From Roseiarcus sp963732155 (GTDB taxonomy: Bacteria > Pseudomonadota > Alphaproteobacteria > Rhizobiales > Beijerinckiaceae): a stretch of 64,000 nt of DNA. Position numbers and translations under genes: made by a program. Below the pieces are notes generated by a model. The model did no database searches. It was given only the letters and a program-made list of their open reading frames with translations, and was not told the origin of the DNA. Positions 15,467 through 23,888 of this stretch are shown one piece after another; position 1 is the stretch's first letter, and every line of letters starts with the position of its first letter. The stretch is taken from assembly GCA_963732155.1 (NCBI GenBank), contig CAVSYB010000014.1, forward strand, positions 1-64,000. Direction: 5' to 3'.

Positions 15467-16786
15467 CTATGGCGCGGCCCCGTTCTTGACCGGCCGCCCC
15501 GCCACATAGGTCTGGCTGATCGCCCGGTCGTCGCCCATCATCATCAAAATGAACAGTTCCTCGGCGAGGTCGCCGGCCACGCTCTCCATCCGATGCGCCA
15601 TCGCCGGGGTGGCGCGCGAATCGAGCACCACGATGTCGGCCTCGAGGCCTTCGCGAAGGGCGCCGATGCGGTCCTGAAGGCCGAGCGCCCGCGAATTGCC
15701 GAGCGTCATCTGGTAGAAGGCCTGGACGGCCGGCCAGGACTGGCCGCCCATCTGCAGCACCTTGTAGGCTTCGTTGGCGGTCTCGAGCATGGAATAGCTG
15801 GTGCCGCCGCCGACGTCGGTCGCCAGCGAAACGCGCACGCCATGGTCCTGCAGCCGCTTCATGTCGAACAGGCCGGAGCCGAGGAACAGGTTGGACGTCG
15901 GGCAGAAGGCGGCGACCGAGCCGCTCGCCGCCAGCGCCGCGACCTCGGACTCTTCCAGATGAATGCAATGGCCGAACACCGAGCGCGGACCGAGCAGGCC
16001 GTAGCGCTCGTAAACCGCCAGATAGGTCGCCGCCCACGGGAACTGCTGTTTGACGAAGGCGATTTCGGCGTGATTTTCGTCGAGATGCGTCTGCATATAG
16101 GCGTCCGGATTCTCTGCGACCAGCGCGCCGGCGGCCTCCAGTTGCGCCTCGCTCGAAGTGACGGCGAAGCGCGGCGTCACCGCATAGCCGAGCCGCCCGC
16201 GGCCGCGCCAGCGCGCGATCAGCGCCTGGCTCTCGTCATAGCCGCGTTTGGGATCGTCGGTCAGGCCGGCCGGCGCGTTGCGGTCCATCATCACCTTGCC
16301 GGCGATCATGCGGGCGCCGCGCTTCAGGCTTTCCTCGAAGAAGGCGTCGACCGATTCGGGATGGACCGTGCAATAGACCATCGCGGTCGTCGTGCCCTGC
16401 CGGAACAATTCGTCGAGGAAAAACCGCGCCACGATGTCGGCGTGGCCGCGCTCGCGCAGCTTCTGTTCCTCGACGAAGGTGTATTTGCGCAGCCATTCGA
16501 GCAATTGGGCGCCGTAGGAAGCGATGACGCGGGTCTGCGGATAGTGGATGTGCGCGTCGATGAAGCCGGGGGTCACCAGCTTGCCGGCGTGGTCGTCGAC
16601 TTCTACGCCGCGCGGCGCGCGCGCGAGGATCGCCGTCGCCTCGCCGACCGCCGCGATGCGCCCCTCCTCGACCAACACCGCGCCGTCTTCGATTGTCGTC
16701 AGAGCGCCGGCGCCGGCGATCCGCGGCTCGTCGACGAAGCTGACGAGGCGGCCGCGAATGACGCGCCGGGACGCCGGCGCCGTCAT
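15467..16786 (-). CDS. guaD: Guanine deaminase
   Basis: GuaD hydrolyses guanine to xanthine and ammonia. The 439-residue amidohydrolase shows the metal-binding VTPGFIDAHIHYPQT (HxH), TRVIASYGAQLLEWLRKYTF typical of guanine deaminases, QTHLDENHAEI, FGHCIHLEESE and the catalytic LATDVGGGTSYSM. The start ATG at 16786 overlaps the stop of the puuE-uraD fusion by four bases (ATGA), so both purine-degradation genes are translated together. Confidence 0.95.
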   Translation of the reverse strand: MTAPASRRVIRGRLVSFVDEPRIAGAGALTTIEDGAVLVEEGRIAAVGEATAILARAPRGVEVDDHAGKLVTPGFIDAHIHYPQTRVIASYGAQLLEWLRKYTFVEEQKLRERGHADIVARFFLDELFRQGTTTAMVYCTVHPESVDAFFEESLKRGARMIAGKVMMDRNAPAGLTDDPKRGYDESQALIARWRGRGRLGYAVTPRFAVTSSEAQLEAAGALVAENPDAYMQTHLDENHAEIAFVKQQFPWAATYLAVYERYGLLGPRSVFGHCIHLEESEVAALAASGSVAAFCPTSNLFLGSGLFDMKRLQDHGVRVSLATDVGGGTSYSMLETANEAYKVLQMGGQSWPAVQAFYQMTLGNSRALGLQDRIGALREGLEADIVVLDSRATPAMAHRMESVAGDLAEELFILMMMGDDRAISQTYVAGRPVKNGAAP

Positions 16787-18201
16787 GGCAAGATTTCTTT
16801 CAGGCGCAGCGCGGCGATCGCATTGATCTCGTCGAGCGCGGCGGCGAATTCCTCTTTTTGCTCGCGCTTCAGCCGCCGCTCGAAGGCGGCGAGAATGTCG
16901 CCCTTGCTCTTGCCCTTCACCGCCATGACGAAGGGAAAGCCGAAGCGCGCGCGATAGGCGTCGTTGAGCTCGGTGAAGCGCGCGCGTTCTTCGCTCGTCA
17001 ACTGGTCGAGCCCGGCGCCCGCCTGCTCGCTGGTCGATTCCGAAGTGAGCCGGGCGGCGGCGGCGAGCTTGCCGGCAAGGTCGGGATGCGCGTCGACCAG
17101 AGCGCGCCTGGCCGCGTCGCCGCCCGCCGCCATCGCGCGGGCCATCGCCCTGGCGAGGCCGGCCGCGTCGTCCGCCGGCGCGCCGAGCCCCGCCTCGAAC
17201 GCCGCCTCGGCGACCCACGGCGAATGCTCGTAGACGCCGCCGAAGCGCTCGACGAACAAGGCGCGGCTCATGCGCGAGGGTTTCCAGCCGCCGGCCGGGG
17301 GATGCTTGCGAATCCAGTGGCGGGCGATGTCGAGCCGCGTCGCGACCCACACTTTCTCGTGACGGTGGACATAGTCGAGGAACCGCGCGAGCGAGGCGGC
17401 GCGGCCGGGGCGGCCGACCAGCCGGCAATGGAGGCCGACCGACAGCATCTTGGGCGCGGTCGCGCCTTCGGCGTAGAGCGTGTCGAAGGAGTCCTTGAGA
17501 TAGGCGTAGAATTGATCGCCGGAGTTGAAACCCTGCGCCGCCGCAAAGCGCATGTCGTTGGAATCGAGCGTGTAGGGGATGATCAATTGCGGCCCCTTCG
17601 GCCCTTCGACCCAATAAGGCAAATCGTCGGCGTAGGAATCGGCGCAATAGAGAAAGCCGCCTTCGGCCATGCCAAGCGGGATGGTGTTGATCGACGAGCG
17701 GCCCTGGTAGAAGCCGAGCGGCCGCGCGCCGGTGATCTCGGTGTGAAGCCTCACCGCCTCGGCGATGTGGCGCGCCTCGACCTCTTCCGGCACGTCGCGA
17801 TAGTCGATCCATTTGTAGCCGTGGGTGGCGATCTCCCAACCCGCCTCCTGCATGGCGGCGACGGGCCCGGGATTGCGCATCAGCGCGGTCGCAACCGCAT
17901 AGACGGTCGTCGGCAGGCCCCGTTCGGCGAATAGCCGGTAGAGGCGCCAGAATCCGGCGCGCGAGCCGTATTCGTAGATCGATTCCATGTTCATGTGGCG
18001 CTGGCCCGGCCACGGCGCCGCGCCGATGATTTCCGACAGGAAGGCTTCCGAGGCGGCGTCGCCGTGCAAAATGTTGTTCTCGCCGCCCTCCTCGTAATTG
18101 ATGACGAATTGCACCGCGAGGCGCGCGCCATCGGGCCAATCGGCGAAAGGCGGCGTGCGTCCATAGCCGACGAGGTCGCGCGGATAGGCTTGTTCGGTCA
18201 T
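16783..18201 (-). CDS. Allantoinase (PuuE type) fused to OHCU decarboxylase (UraD)
   Basis: Residues about 1-310 are the polysaccharide-deacetylase-like, metal-independent allantoinase PuuE: YPRDLVGYGRTPPFADWP, FVINYEEGGENNILHGD, NMESIYEYGSRAGFWRLYRLF and EIATHGYKWIDY. Residues about 315-472 are UraD, which decarboxylates the urate intermediate OHCU to allantoin: ERFGGVYEHSPWVAE, LTSESTSEQAGAGLDQL and FGFPFVMAVKGKSK, ending with a decarboxylase-type helix. The fusion thus joins two nearly consecutive steps of urate breakdown and is known from other proteobacteria. ATG 18201 is the family start. It is upstream of and coupled to guaD. Confidence 0.95.
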   Translation of the reverse strand: MTEQAYPRDLVGYGRTPPFADWPDGARLAVQFVINYEEGGENNILHGDAASEAFLSEIIGAAPWPGQRHMNMESIYEYGSRAGFWRLYRLFAERGLPTTVYAVATALMRNPGPVAAMQEAGWEIATHGYKWIDYRDVPEEVEARHIAEAVRLHTEITGARPLGFYQGRSSINTIPLGMAEGGFLYCADSYADDLPYWVEGPKGPQLIIPYTLDSNDMRFAAAQGFNSGDQFYAYLKDSFDTLYAEGATAPKMLSVGLHCRLVGRPGRAASLARFLDYVHRHEKVWVATRLDIARHWIRKHPPAGGWKPSRMSRALFVERFGGVYEHSPWVAEAAFEAGLGAPADDAAGLARAMARAMAAGGDAARRALVDAHPDLAGKLAAAARLTSESTSEQAGAGLDQLTSEERARFTELNDAYRARFGFPFVMAVKGKSKGDILAAFERRLKREQKEEFAAALDEINAIAALRLKEILP

Positions 18202-18382
18202 TGGAGCGGCTCCCCCGGGATGCGTCGGCGCCGAGCGTAGCGCGCCGGGCGATTCCTTCCAAATGCCGCGACGCAAAGGCGGCGAAACGGCCGCGTCCGA
18301 GAGGCGTTCGATCGGCGGGTTTGCGCCCAGGCGCCGTTGGGGCCAATCTCCGCCGATACGAAAGGGCGCGCGCGTCGAACGA

Positions 18383-19177
18383 ATGAACGACATTTCCCTG
18401 ATCCTCGAACCGCCGGTCGCGCGCCTCCGCCTGGACCGACCGCAGCGCCGCAACGCGATGAGCCGCGCGATGTGGCTCGCCGTGCCCGATCTTTGCGCGC
18501 GCGCGGCGGCGAGCAGCGAGGCGCTGGTCGTCGTGGTGGAGGGGGCCGGCGGCCATTTCTGCGCGGGGGCCGACATCAGCGAGTTTGAAACGGTCTATCG
18601 CGACGCCGAGGCGACGCGCGACTACAGCCAGGCCATCCAGCAGGGCCTGCAGGCGCTGGTCGCGCTCGATCGCCCGACGATCGCGGCGCTGCGGGGCAAT
18701 GCGATCGGCGGCGGCCTGGCGCTGGCGCTTTGCTGCGACTTGCGCTTTTGCGCCGACGACGCCTTTCTGGCGATCACCCCCGCCAGGCTCGGCCTTCTCT
18801 ACGGATTCCTCGAGACGCGCCGACTGGTCGAGACGATCGGCTCCGCCCGCGCCAAGGATCTGTTGTTCAGCGGCCGACGGATCGCCTGCGCCGAGGCGCT
18901 GGCGATCGGCCTGATCGACCGCCTCGTCGCGGCGGGAGAGCTGGAGGCGACGATCGCCGCCTATGCCGGCGAACTCGCCCGGCTGAGCCAACGTTCGATC
19001 CGCGGCGCCAAAATCGCCATCGAGGCGATCGCCGGCGGGCTCGGCGCGGAGACCCCCGCCTTCCGCGCCATGGTCGAAGGGGCCGCCGCCGGCGAGGATT
19101 TCGCCGAGGGGCGGTCGGCCTTCCTCGACAAGCGCGCGCCGCAGTTCCGCTTCCGCGGCCGGCTCGACCCGCTCTAG
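18383..19177 (+). CDS. Enoyl-CoA hydratase/isomerase family protein
   Basis: The 264-residue crotonase-fold protein has both oxyanion-hole segments, HFCAGADISEF (about 58-68) and ALRGNAIGGGLALAL (about 98-112). The usual second catalytic Glu (PExGLG) is absent: the protein reads ITPARLGLLYGFLETRRLV. This variant is common in a subgroup of crotonases and suggests a reaction other than simple hydration, such as isomerisation or decarboxylation. The start at 18383 is chosen for the family N-terminus ISLILEPPVARLRLDRP. It is divergent from the purine genes, with no clear functional neighbour. Confidence 0.88.
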   Translation: MNDISLILEPPVARLRLDRPQRRNAMSRAMWLAVPDLCARAAASSEALVVVVEGAGGHFCAGADISEFETVYRDAEATRDYSQAIQQGLQALVALDRPTIAALRGNAIGGGLALALCCDLRFCADDAFLAITPARLGLLYGFLETRRLVETIGSARAKDLLFSGRRIACAEALAIGLIDRLVAAGELEATIAAYAGELARLSQRSIRGAKIAIEAIAGGLGAETPAFRAMVEGAAAGEDFAEGRSAFLDKRAPQFRFRGRLDPL

Positions 19178-19273
19178 GTGAACGCGAGTTTCCGCGCTCG
19201 GCTTAACGTCACGTCAATTGCCGCCGGCCATATTGCGCGCCGGACGATTCGTCGGGGGATCCGGGAGGACGTT

Positions 19274-20290
19274 ATGGCGGCTGCGCAGGAGAAATCGAGC
19301 GATCTGGCAATGACGGGGGGCGGCGGGCTCGATCCGGCCGCCGCGATGGCGTTGCGTCGCGCGATTTACGCAAAAGACGGGGTCACCCGCGACGACCTCG
19401 CGCTGCTTCTGACGCGCGGACGCGCGGCGGGCGCCGAGGCCTGCGCCGAATACGCCGATCTGCTCGCCGAGGCCGCCGCCGACCTTCTCGTTCGCCAGGC
19501 CGATCCGCCCGGCTATGTCGCGCAAGGCGACGCCGATTGGCTGACCGGCCAGCTCGCCGACGGCGGCGGGCTGTCCTGCCGGGCGGAATTTACGATGCTG
19601 ATCGAGGTGCTGCGCAAGGCGGTGTCGACGCCGCCGTCGCTGGGCGGCTTCGCCGTTCGGGAGGTCGAGAAGGCGATCGTGTCGGGGCGCCGCGCGGCGA
19701 CCGGACAGGCCGATCACGCGCCCGGCGTCGTGACCTCGGCGGATGTCGAGGCGCTGCATAACCTGGTGTTCGCCTCGACCGAAGGCTCCTCGTTGCACGT
19801 GACGCGCGAATCGGCGGAAGCCTTGTTCGACATCGCGCACGCCACCGTCGGCGCGCCGAATGATCCGGGCTTCGACGATCTGTTCGCCAAGGCGATCGGC
19901 AATTACCTGATGGGTCTGTCGTTCCGTTGGACGCCGACCGCCGCCGAGGCGCGCGAGCACGCCCAGTGGGCCAGCCACGCGACGCGTTTCGCCGATTTCT
20001 TCTCCAGGATGGTTGAGCAGCCGTTAGCCCGGCGGTTCGGCAGCGCGTCCGCCGCGACCCGGAGCGTCGACCAGATCGAAGAGCAGATGTTCGCGCAGGA
20101 AAACGCCGCCGACGCGAGCGCCCTCGAGGACGCCGGCGCGATCGGGCCAAGCGACGCCGACTGGGTGATCGCCCATCTGACGCGCGGCGGCCCGCTGTGT
20201 TCGGCCGAGCAAAAGCTGCTCGGCTTCCTCGCCCAGGAAGCCGCGTCGATGCCCCCGCCCTTGCGGGCGCTGGTCGAAAACAGCCGCTAG
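19274..20290 (+). CDS. Conserved hypothetical protein with internal duplication
   Basis: The 338-residue soluble protein starts at an ATG preceded by GGGAGG; an upstream frame to 19178 lacks a ribosome-binding site. Two similar segments are visible: DADWLTGQLADGGGLSCRAEF..L (about 90-110) and DADWVIAHLTRGGPLCSAEQKLLGFL (about 295-320), each preceded by a long Ala-rich helix region, so the protein seems to have arisen by duplication. There is no signal peptide or membrane segment. I recognise no characterised domain; no function is assigned. Confidence 0.75.
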   Translation: MAAAQEKSSDLAMTGGGGLDPAAAMALRRAIYAKDGVTRDDLALLLTRGRAAGAEACAEYADLLAEAAADLLVRQADPPGYVAQGDADWLTGQLADGGGLSCRAEFTMLIEVLRKAVSTPPSLGGFAVREVEKAIVSGRRAATGQADHAPGVVTSADVEALHNLVFASTEGSSLHVTRESAEALFDIAHATVGAPNDPGFDDLFAKAIGNYLMGLSFRWTPTAAEAREHAQWASHATRFADFFSRMVEQPLARRFGSASAATRSVDQIEEQMFAQENAADASALEDAGAIGPSDADWVIAHLTRGGPLCSAEQKLLGFLAQEAASMPPPLRALVENSR

Positions 20291-20401
20291 TCGAGCGCAT
20301 CATTCAATTTGAACGGCTTTGGCTGGCCCCCCAGCCGAAAGAAAACTGTCACCCATCATCCCGGTCCAGTTCGTCACCTATCCAGCCGGGCTGAACACAT
20401 C

Positions 20402-20438
20402 CCGGCCTTCCCCCACAAGGGGGGAAGGAGAAGGCCGG
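20402..20438. terminator. Nested hairpin between convergent genes
   Basis: CCGGCCTT (20402-20409) pairs with AAGGCCGG (20431-20438), and inside it CTTCCCC pairs with GGGGAAG around ACAA. It lies between two convergent genes and could serve as a bidirectional transcription stop, although no T-run follows. It may also be one of the dispersed palindromic elements of this genome. Confidence 0.4.
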
Positions 20439-20514
20439 CGCCCGCTTAATTTGGCTGAAGCGCGCCGCTGGCGGGCTTCCGGACGATTTTCGCGCGGAGG
20501 GAGTGTCGGCCGCT

Positions 20515-21015
20515 TCACGCCGGAGAAGGAAGAGGAAAGATCAAACAGGACGTCGTCGCATGCGCGATCAGGCGTCCCTGCGGGTCGGTGAGGCGGCCTT
20601 CGGCGGTCGCGAACTGCCGGCCGGCATGGACGACCTTGCCCTCGGCGCGCAGCAGGCCGGTGTCTTGGTTGGCGCCGCGCGTATAATGGATGTGCAGGTC
20701 GAGCGTCGTGCAGGAAAGGCCGGCTATCAGCGTCGACTGGACCGCACAGGTCATGCAGGTGTCGAGGATCGTCGCGGCGAAGCCGCCATGCACCGCTCCG
20801 GCCGGGTTGTAATGAGCCGCCGTCGGCGTCGCCGCAAACACCACGCGGCCGCGCTCGATTTCAACGACGTCGAGGCCCATCAGCACCGCCATTCCCGGCG
20901 GCGGGATGCGGCCATCCTTGATTCGATTGAGAAATTCGAGGCCGTCGATGGCCTCGCGCGGCGGCGCTGAAGCGGCTGGCGCCGCCTGCAGCGACATGGA
21001 GAGCGGCTCGCTCAT
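20515..21015 (-). CDS. PaaI-family hotdog-fold thioesterase
   Basis: The 166-residue protein carries the 4HBT/PaaI pattern: MGLDVVEIERGRVVFAATP, HYNPAGAVHGGFAATILDT with the HGG loop and following Asp, and STLIAGLSCTTLDLHIHYTR. The family hydrolyses acyl- or aryl-acyl-CoA thioesters. About 30 N-terminal residues precede the domain. It diverges from an HxlR regulator gene, so it is the likely target of that regulator. Confidence 0.88.
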   Translation of the reverse strand: MSEPLSMSLQAAPAASAPPREAIDGLEFLNRIKDGRIPPPGMAVLMGLDVVEIERGRVVFAATPTAAHYNPAGAVHGGFAATILDTCMTCAVQSTLIAGLSCTTLDLHIHYTRGANQDTGLLRAEGKVVHAGRQFATAEGRLTDPQGRLIAHATTSCLIFPLPSPA

Positions 21016-21099
21016 TCGTCGATCTCCCTTGCTGAGCCGGCTCGCCGACCGGTGAATCCGGGCCGGCGACTTAGTTCATATCGAAACCAAGCACGATTG

Positions 21100-21114
21100 G
21101 TTGCAAAACGCAAC
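21100..21114. promoter_or_regulatory. Inverted repeat in divergent promoter region, candidate HxlR operator
   Basis: GTTGC and GCAAC flank AAAAC between the divergent thioesterase and HxlR genes. The surrounding 21070-21130 is much more AT-rich than the rest of the region, consistent with promoters in both directions. Confidence 0.4.
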
Positions 21115-21135
21115 TAAAAAGTCCAGATAAGCCCG

Positions 21136-21657
21136 ATGCGCCGTTCGCCCCTCGAGAATCAGGTCTGCTCGGTCGCCCAGGCTTTGGGCGAACTCGGCGA
21201 ATGGTGGACCTTGTTGATCCTGCGCGAGGCGTTTTTCGGCACGCGGCGATTCACCGATTTTCAGGCGCGGCTCGGCATCGCGCGCAACATCCTGTCGGCG
21301 CGGCTGAACGGGCTGGTCGAGGCGGGCGTCCTGACCCGCGTCGCGGCGCCGGGTCGCGGCAATCCGCGCCTCTACCGGCTGACCGACAAGGGGCGCGACG
21401 TTCTGCCGGTGTTCATCGCGCTGATGCAATGGGGCGACCGATGGATCAACAACGACGGAAAAGCCCCCGTCGTCATTGTCGAGGCGGCGACCGGCCTCCC
21501 CGTCGAGCCGGTGCGGGTGCGCGCCGGCGACGGCCGGCCGCTCGCGCCGCGCGAGATGCGCGTCGTTCCCGGTCCGGGGGCCAGCGCCGAGATCCACCGG
21601 CGGTTCGGCGCCGCGGACCGAGCGCCGCCTGAACAGGCGTCGCGGCGGCGCGGCTAA
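21136..21657 (+). CDS. HxlR-family winged-helix transcriptional regulator
   Basis: The 173-residue protein has a complete HxlR domain: CSVAQALGELGEWWTLLILREAFFGTRRF with Cys at the start, RLGIARNILSARLNGLVEAGVL as recognition region, and RLYRLTDKGRDVLPVFIALMQWGDRW. The C-terminal Arg/Pro-rich part (from about 115) is a variable effector region. HxlR proteins often respond to aldehydes or oxidants through the N-terminal Cys. Its start lies 121 bases from the divergent thioesterase start. Its stop overlaps the end of the convergent extensin-like gene. Confidence 0.92.
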   Translation: MRRSPLENQVCSVAQALGELGEWWTLLILREAFFGTRRFTDFQARLGIARNILSARLNGLVEAGVLTRVAAPGRGNPRLYRLTDKGRDVLPVFIALMQWGDRWINNDGKAPVVIVEAATGLPVEPVRVRAGDGRPLAPREMRVVPGPGASAEIHRRFGAADRAPPEQASRRRG

Positions 21658-22619
21658 TTGTCGCGCGAGACGCGGATCGACGAAGTGATGTCCCAATCGG
21701 CGGGGCGCCCTTCGAGCGGCGCCGGAGGGCGAGGCGCGTTGGCGTCGAACACCGGCGCGGGCGGACGCGGCGCCGTCGCGGCGGTATAGGCGGGCGGCGG
21801 CGGCAGTTGGCCGGTCGGTCCATGCAGCGCCATCGGGCCGTCGCCGCCCGGGCTCGCCCGCGCGACGTCCTGCGGCTCGTCGATCTCCGGGGCCGGCGGC
21901 AGCCCGTCCGGCGGGGGCGGCGCCGGCAGCAGATCGGGCGCCGGCGTCGGCTTGCAGTAGCGGCGCGGCCCGGTGTCGGTCGCCCCATGCATCGCCAGAT
22001 CCAGATGGAAATGATTGTAGTGGAAGACGTCGGCGCCCGGCCCGAGCACGGTGGTGAAATGCTGGCAGGCGCCGGCGTGGACCTCATGCAAGAACGCCGC
22101 CTCCTGGCTGTCGGTCTTCTTCCAGTTCTCCACGACGCTGATGCTGCGCCCATCCGCCAGCCTGAAGCCGGCGACGTCGATCGCATTGCCGAAGGCGTGC
22201 TCGGAGAGCTGCGCGCCTTCGATATTGTCGACGCTTCGGCAGCTATAGGCGCCGAACACGTTCAATCCGACGACCGCCTGGCCGAACCGCGCCTGCGCGA
22301 CCGGCTGCACGCTCTCGGCGAGCCAGGACTCCAGCGCCGGGATCATCGCGCAATCCATGGTGACGGGCTGATCGATCGCGACCGAGGCGTTGGCCAGCGC
22401 CGAAACCTTGAACGGGTGATAGAGGCCGCAGATGCCGGGCCCGTCGATTTCACGGGCCGGCGTTATGAAGGCGGACGGCTGGACGAGCTTGCGTGAAAGG
22501 CACGCCTCCTCGGCCTGGGTGCGCCAGGCGGGCCGCTCGGCGCGCTCGAGGAACCCGCACCCCGACAGCGAGACCAGGGCGCAGGCGCACACGAGCAATG
22601 GCGATACGCGACGTGCCAT
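21654..22619 (-). CDS. Extensin-like (LAS metallopeptidase-like) lipoprotein
   Basis: The first 21 residues form a lipoprotein signal peptide with the lipobox LSGC. The middle (about 35-225) is the Extensin-like_C domain, with SRKLVQPSAF and YHPFKVSAL at its beginning, the zinc-site pattern SEHAFGNAIDVAGF (SxHxxxxAxD) and HYNHFHLDLAMHG. This resembles the D-Ala-D-Ala carboxypeptidase-like LAS peptidases, so it probably trims peptidoglycan. The last 90 residues are Pro-rich and low complexity. It should be anchored in the envelope. Confidence 0.9.
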   Translation of the reverse strand: MARRVSPLLVCACALVSLSGCGFLERAERPAWRTQAEEACLSRKLVQPSAFITPAREIDGPGICGLYHPFKVSALANASVAIDQPVTMDCAMIPALESWLAESVQPVAQARFGQAVVGLNVFGAYSCRSVDNIEGAQLSEHAFGNAIDVAGFRLADGRSISVVENWKKTDSQEAAFLHEVHAGACQHFTTVLGPGADVFHYNHFHLDLAMHGATDTGPRRYCKPTPAPDLLPAPPPPDGLPPAPEIDEPQDVARASPGGDGPMALHGPTGQLPPPPAYTAATAPRPPAPVFDANAPRPPAPLEGRPADWDITSSIRVSRDN

Positions 22620-22789
22620 CGCCTAAGATTACGCGCAAACGCTTAATGAAAATGAAAGCATGGCGGGAGCGTCGCGTTGGGCGTAAATGAGTCTCGCGCC
22701 GATCGCGCTTCGAGCGGCCCGCTCGCCCGGCCTCGCCCGCAAAAAGCGGCCGATCGCACGACGGCGGCCGAACAACAGGGAGGAAAGCG

Positions 22790-23053
22790 ATGATCTACTT
22801 TCCGATCATTACCGCGCAGGACTACGAGTCGTTTCACAGTCTCCTGCACGACCATATTCCTTACGCCTACGACAAATGGCTCAAGCTCCACGCGATGTGG
22901 CATCATCACTATACGGCCGAACGGCACGCCATCCGAAATGTTCACGTCAGCCCGCATCAATTCGCCCGGCATCTCAAGAGCACGGGGCGCGCCGCCAACA
23001 TGAACGAGCTTCTCGCCTTCGCGGAAATTATCGCGACCGGCAAACCGAACTGA
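22790..23053 (+). CDS. Small conserved hypothetical protein
   Basis: The 87-residue protein starts at an ATG following GGGAGGAAAG. It is rich in His and aromatic residues (YDKWLKLHAMWHHHYTAERH) and has HVSPHQFARHLKSTGR in the middle, with no signal peptide or membrane segment. The His cluster might bind metal, but this is a guess. Its strong ribosome-binding site and clean start and stop support it as a real gene. No function is assigned. Confidence 0.7.
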   Translation: MIYFPIITAQDYESFHSLLHDHIPYAYDKWLKLHAMWHHHYTAERHAIRNVHVSPHQFARHLKSTGRAANMNELLAFAEIIATGKPN

Positions 23054-23225
23054 CCGGGCGCGGTTGTCCGCGGCGACGCCAGCGGCGACATCGGCGATTG
23101 ATTCGGCCGTCGCCGCCCGATCGGCCGCCGCCAGGCGGGCAGGCCTTGTTCGCGCCCAAGTTTGCCGTCATCTGGGCGGCGGTATTTCGGCGTTCGGGCG
23201 GATTCGGCAGGTTGGAGCGGCGGGA

Positions 23226-23888
23226 ATGGCGCTTGGGGCGCGCTGGAAAAGACGGCTCGGCGCGGCGCTTGGCGGCTTCGTTTCGGTTCTCGTCCCGGGC
23301 CTCGCCCTCGCCCATCCGCACGTCTGGGTCACCGTGCGCAGCCAGGTCGCCTTTTCGCCCGACGGCAAGGTCGCCGGCGTCATTCACGATTGGACTTTCG
23401 ACGAAATGTATTCCTCCTTCGCGGTGCAGGGCCTCGCCGCGCCGGGCCAACTCGCCAAGCGCGAGGATTTCGCGCCGCTGGCCAAGGAAAACGCCGGCGG
23501 GCTCGCCCAGATCGGCTATTTCACCACCCTCAAGATCGGCGGCAAGGCGGTCGAATTCGGCGAGGTCACCGACTACTGGATGGAGGAGCGCCCCGACCAT
23601 CTCGTGACCTTCCACGTCACCTTGCCGCTCAAGGAGCCGACGGCGCCGGGCAAATATTTCTCGCTGCTGGTCGCCGATCCCGAGTTCTTCATCGACTTCG
23701 AATATGACGACAACGATCCGGTCGTGCTCGACAATCCGCCGTCCGGCTGTTCGGTCTCGGTCGCCAAGCCCAAGCCGCTGGCGGCGGACGAATCGAGCAA
23801 GCTCACCGAATCCTTTTTCAGCGGCCTCGCGCCCGGCGCCAATTTCGGCTTCAAAATGGCGAGCCGCGCCATTATCGCTTGCCCGTGA
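23226..23888 (+). CDS. DUF1007 family periplasmic protein
   Basis: The 220-residue product has a signal peptide (about residues 1-31, ending GLALA) followed by HPHVWVTVRSQVAFSPDGKV, the diagnostic start of DUF1007 proteins; the mature N-terminus with two His could bind metal. TFDEMYSSF, PEFFIDFEYDDNDPV and CSV are further family blocks. DUF1007 proteins are regularly found next to NicO-type nickel/cobalt exporters, as here, and are presumed periplasmic partners. The stop shares one base with the start of the exporter gene (TGATG). Confidence 0.9.
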   Translation: MALGARWKRRLGAALGGFVSVLVPGLALAHPHVWVTVRSQVAFSPDGKVAGVIHDWTFDEMYSSFAVQGLAAPGQLAKREDFAPLAKENAGGLAQIGYFTTLKIGGKAVEFGEVTDYWMEERPDHLVTFHVTLPLKEPTAPGKYFSLLVADPEFFIDFEYDDNDPVVLDNPPSGCSVSVAKPKPLAADESSKLTESFFSGLAPGANFGFKMASRAIIACP

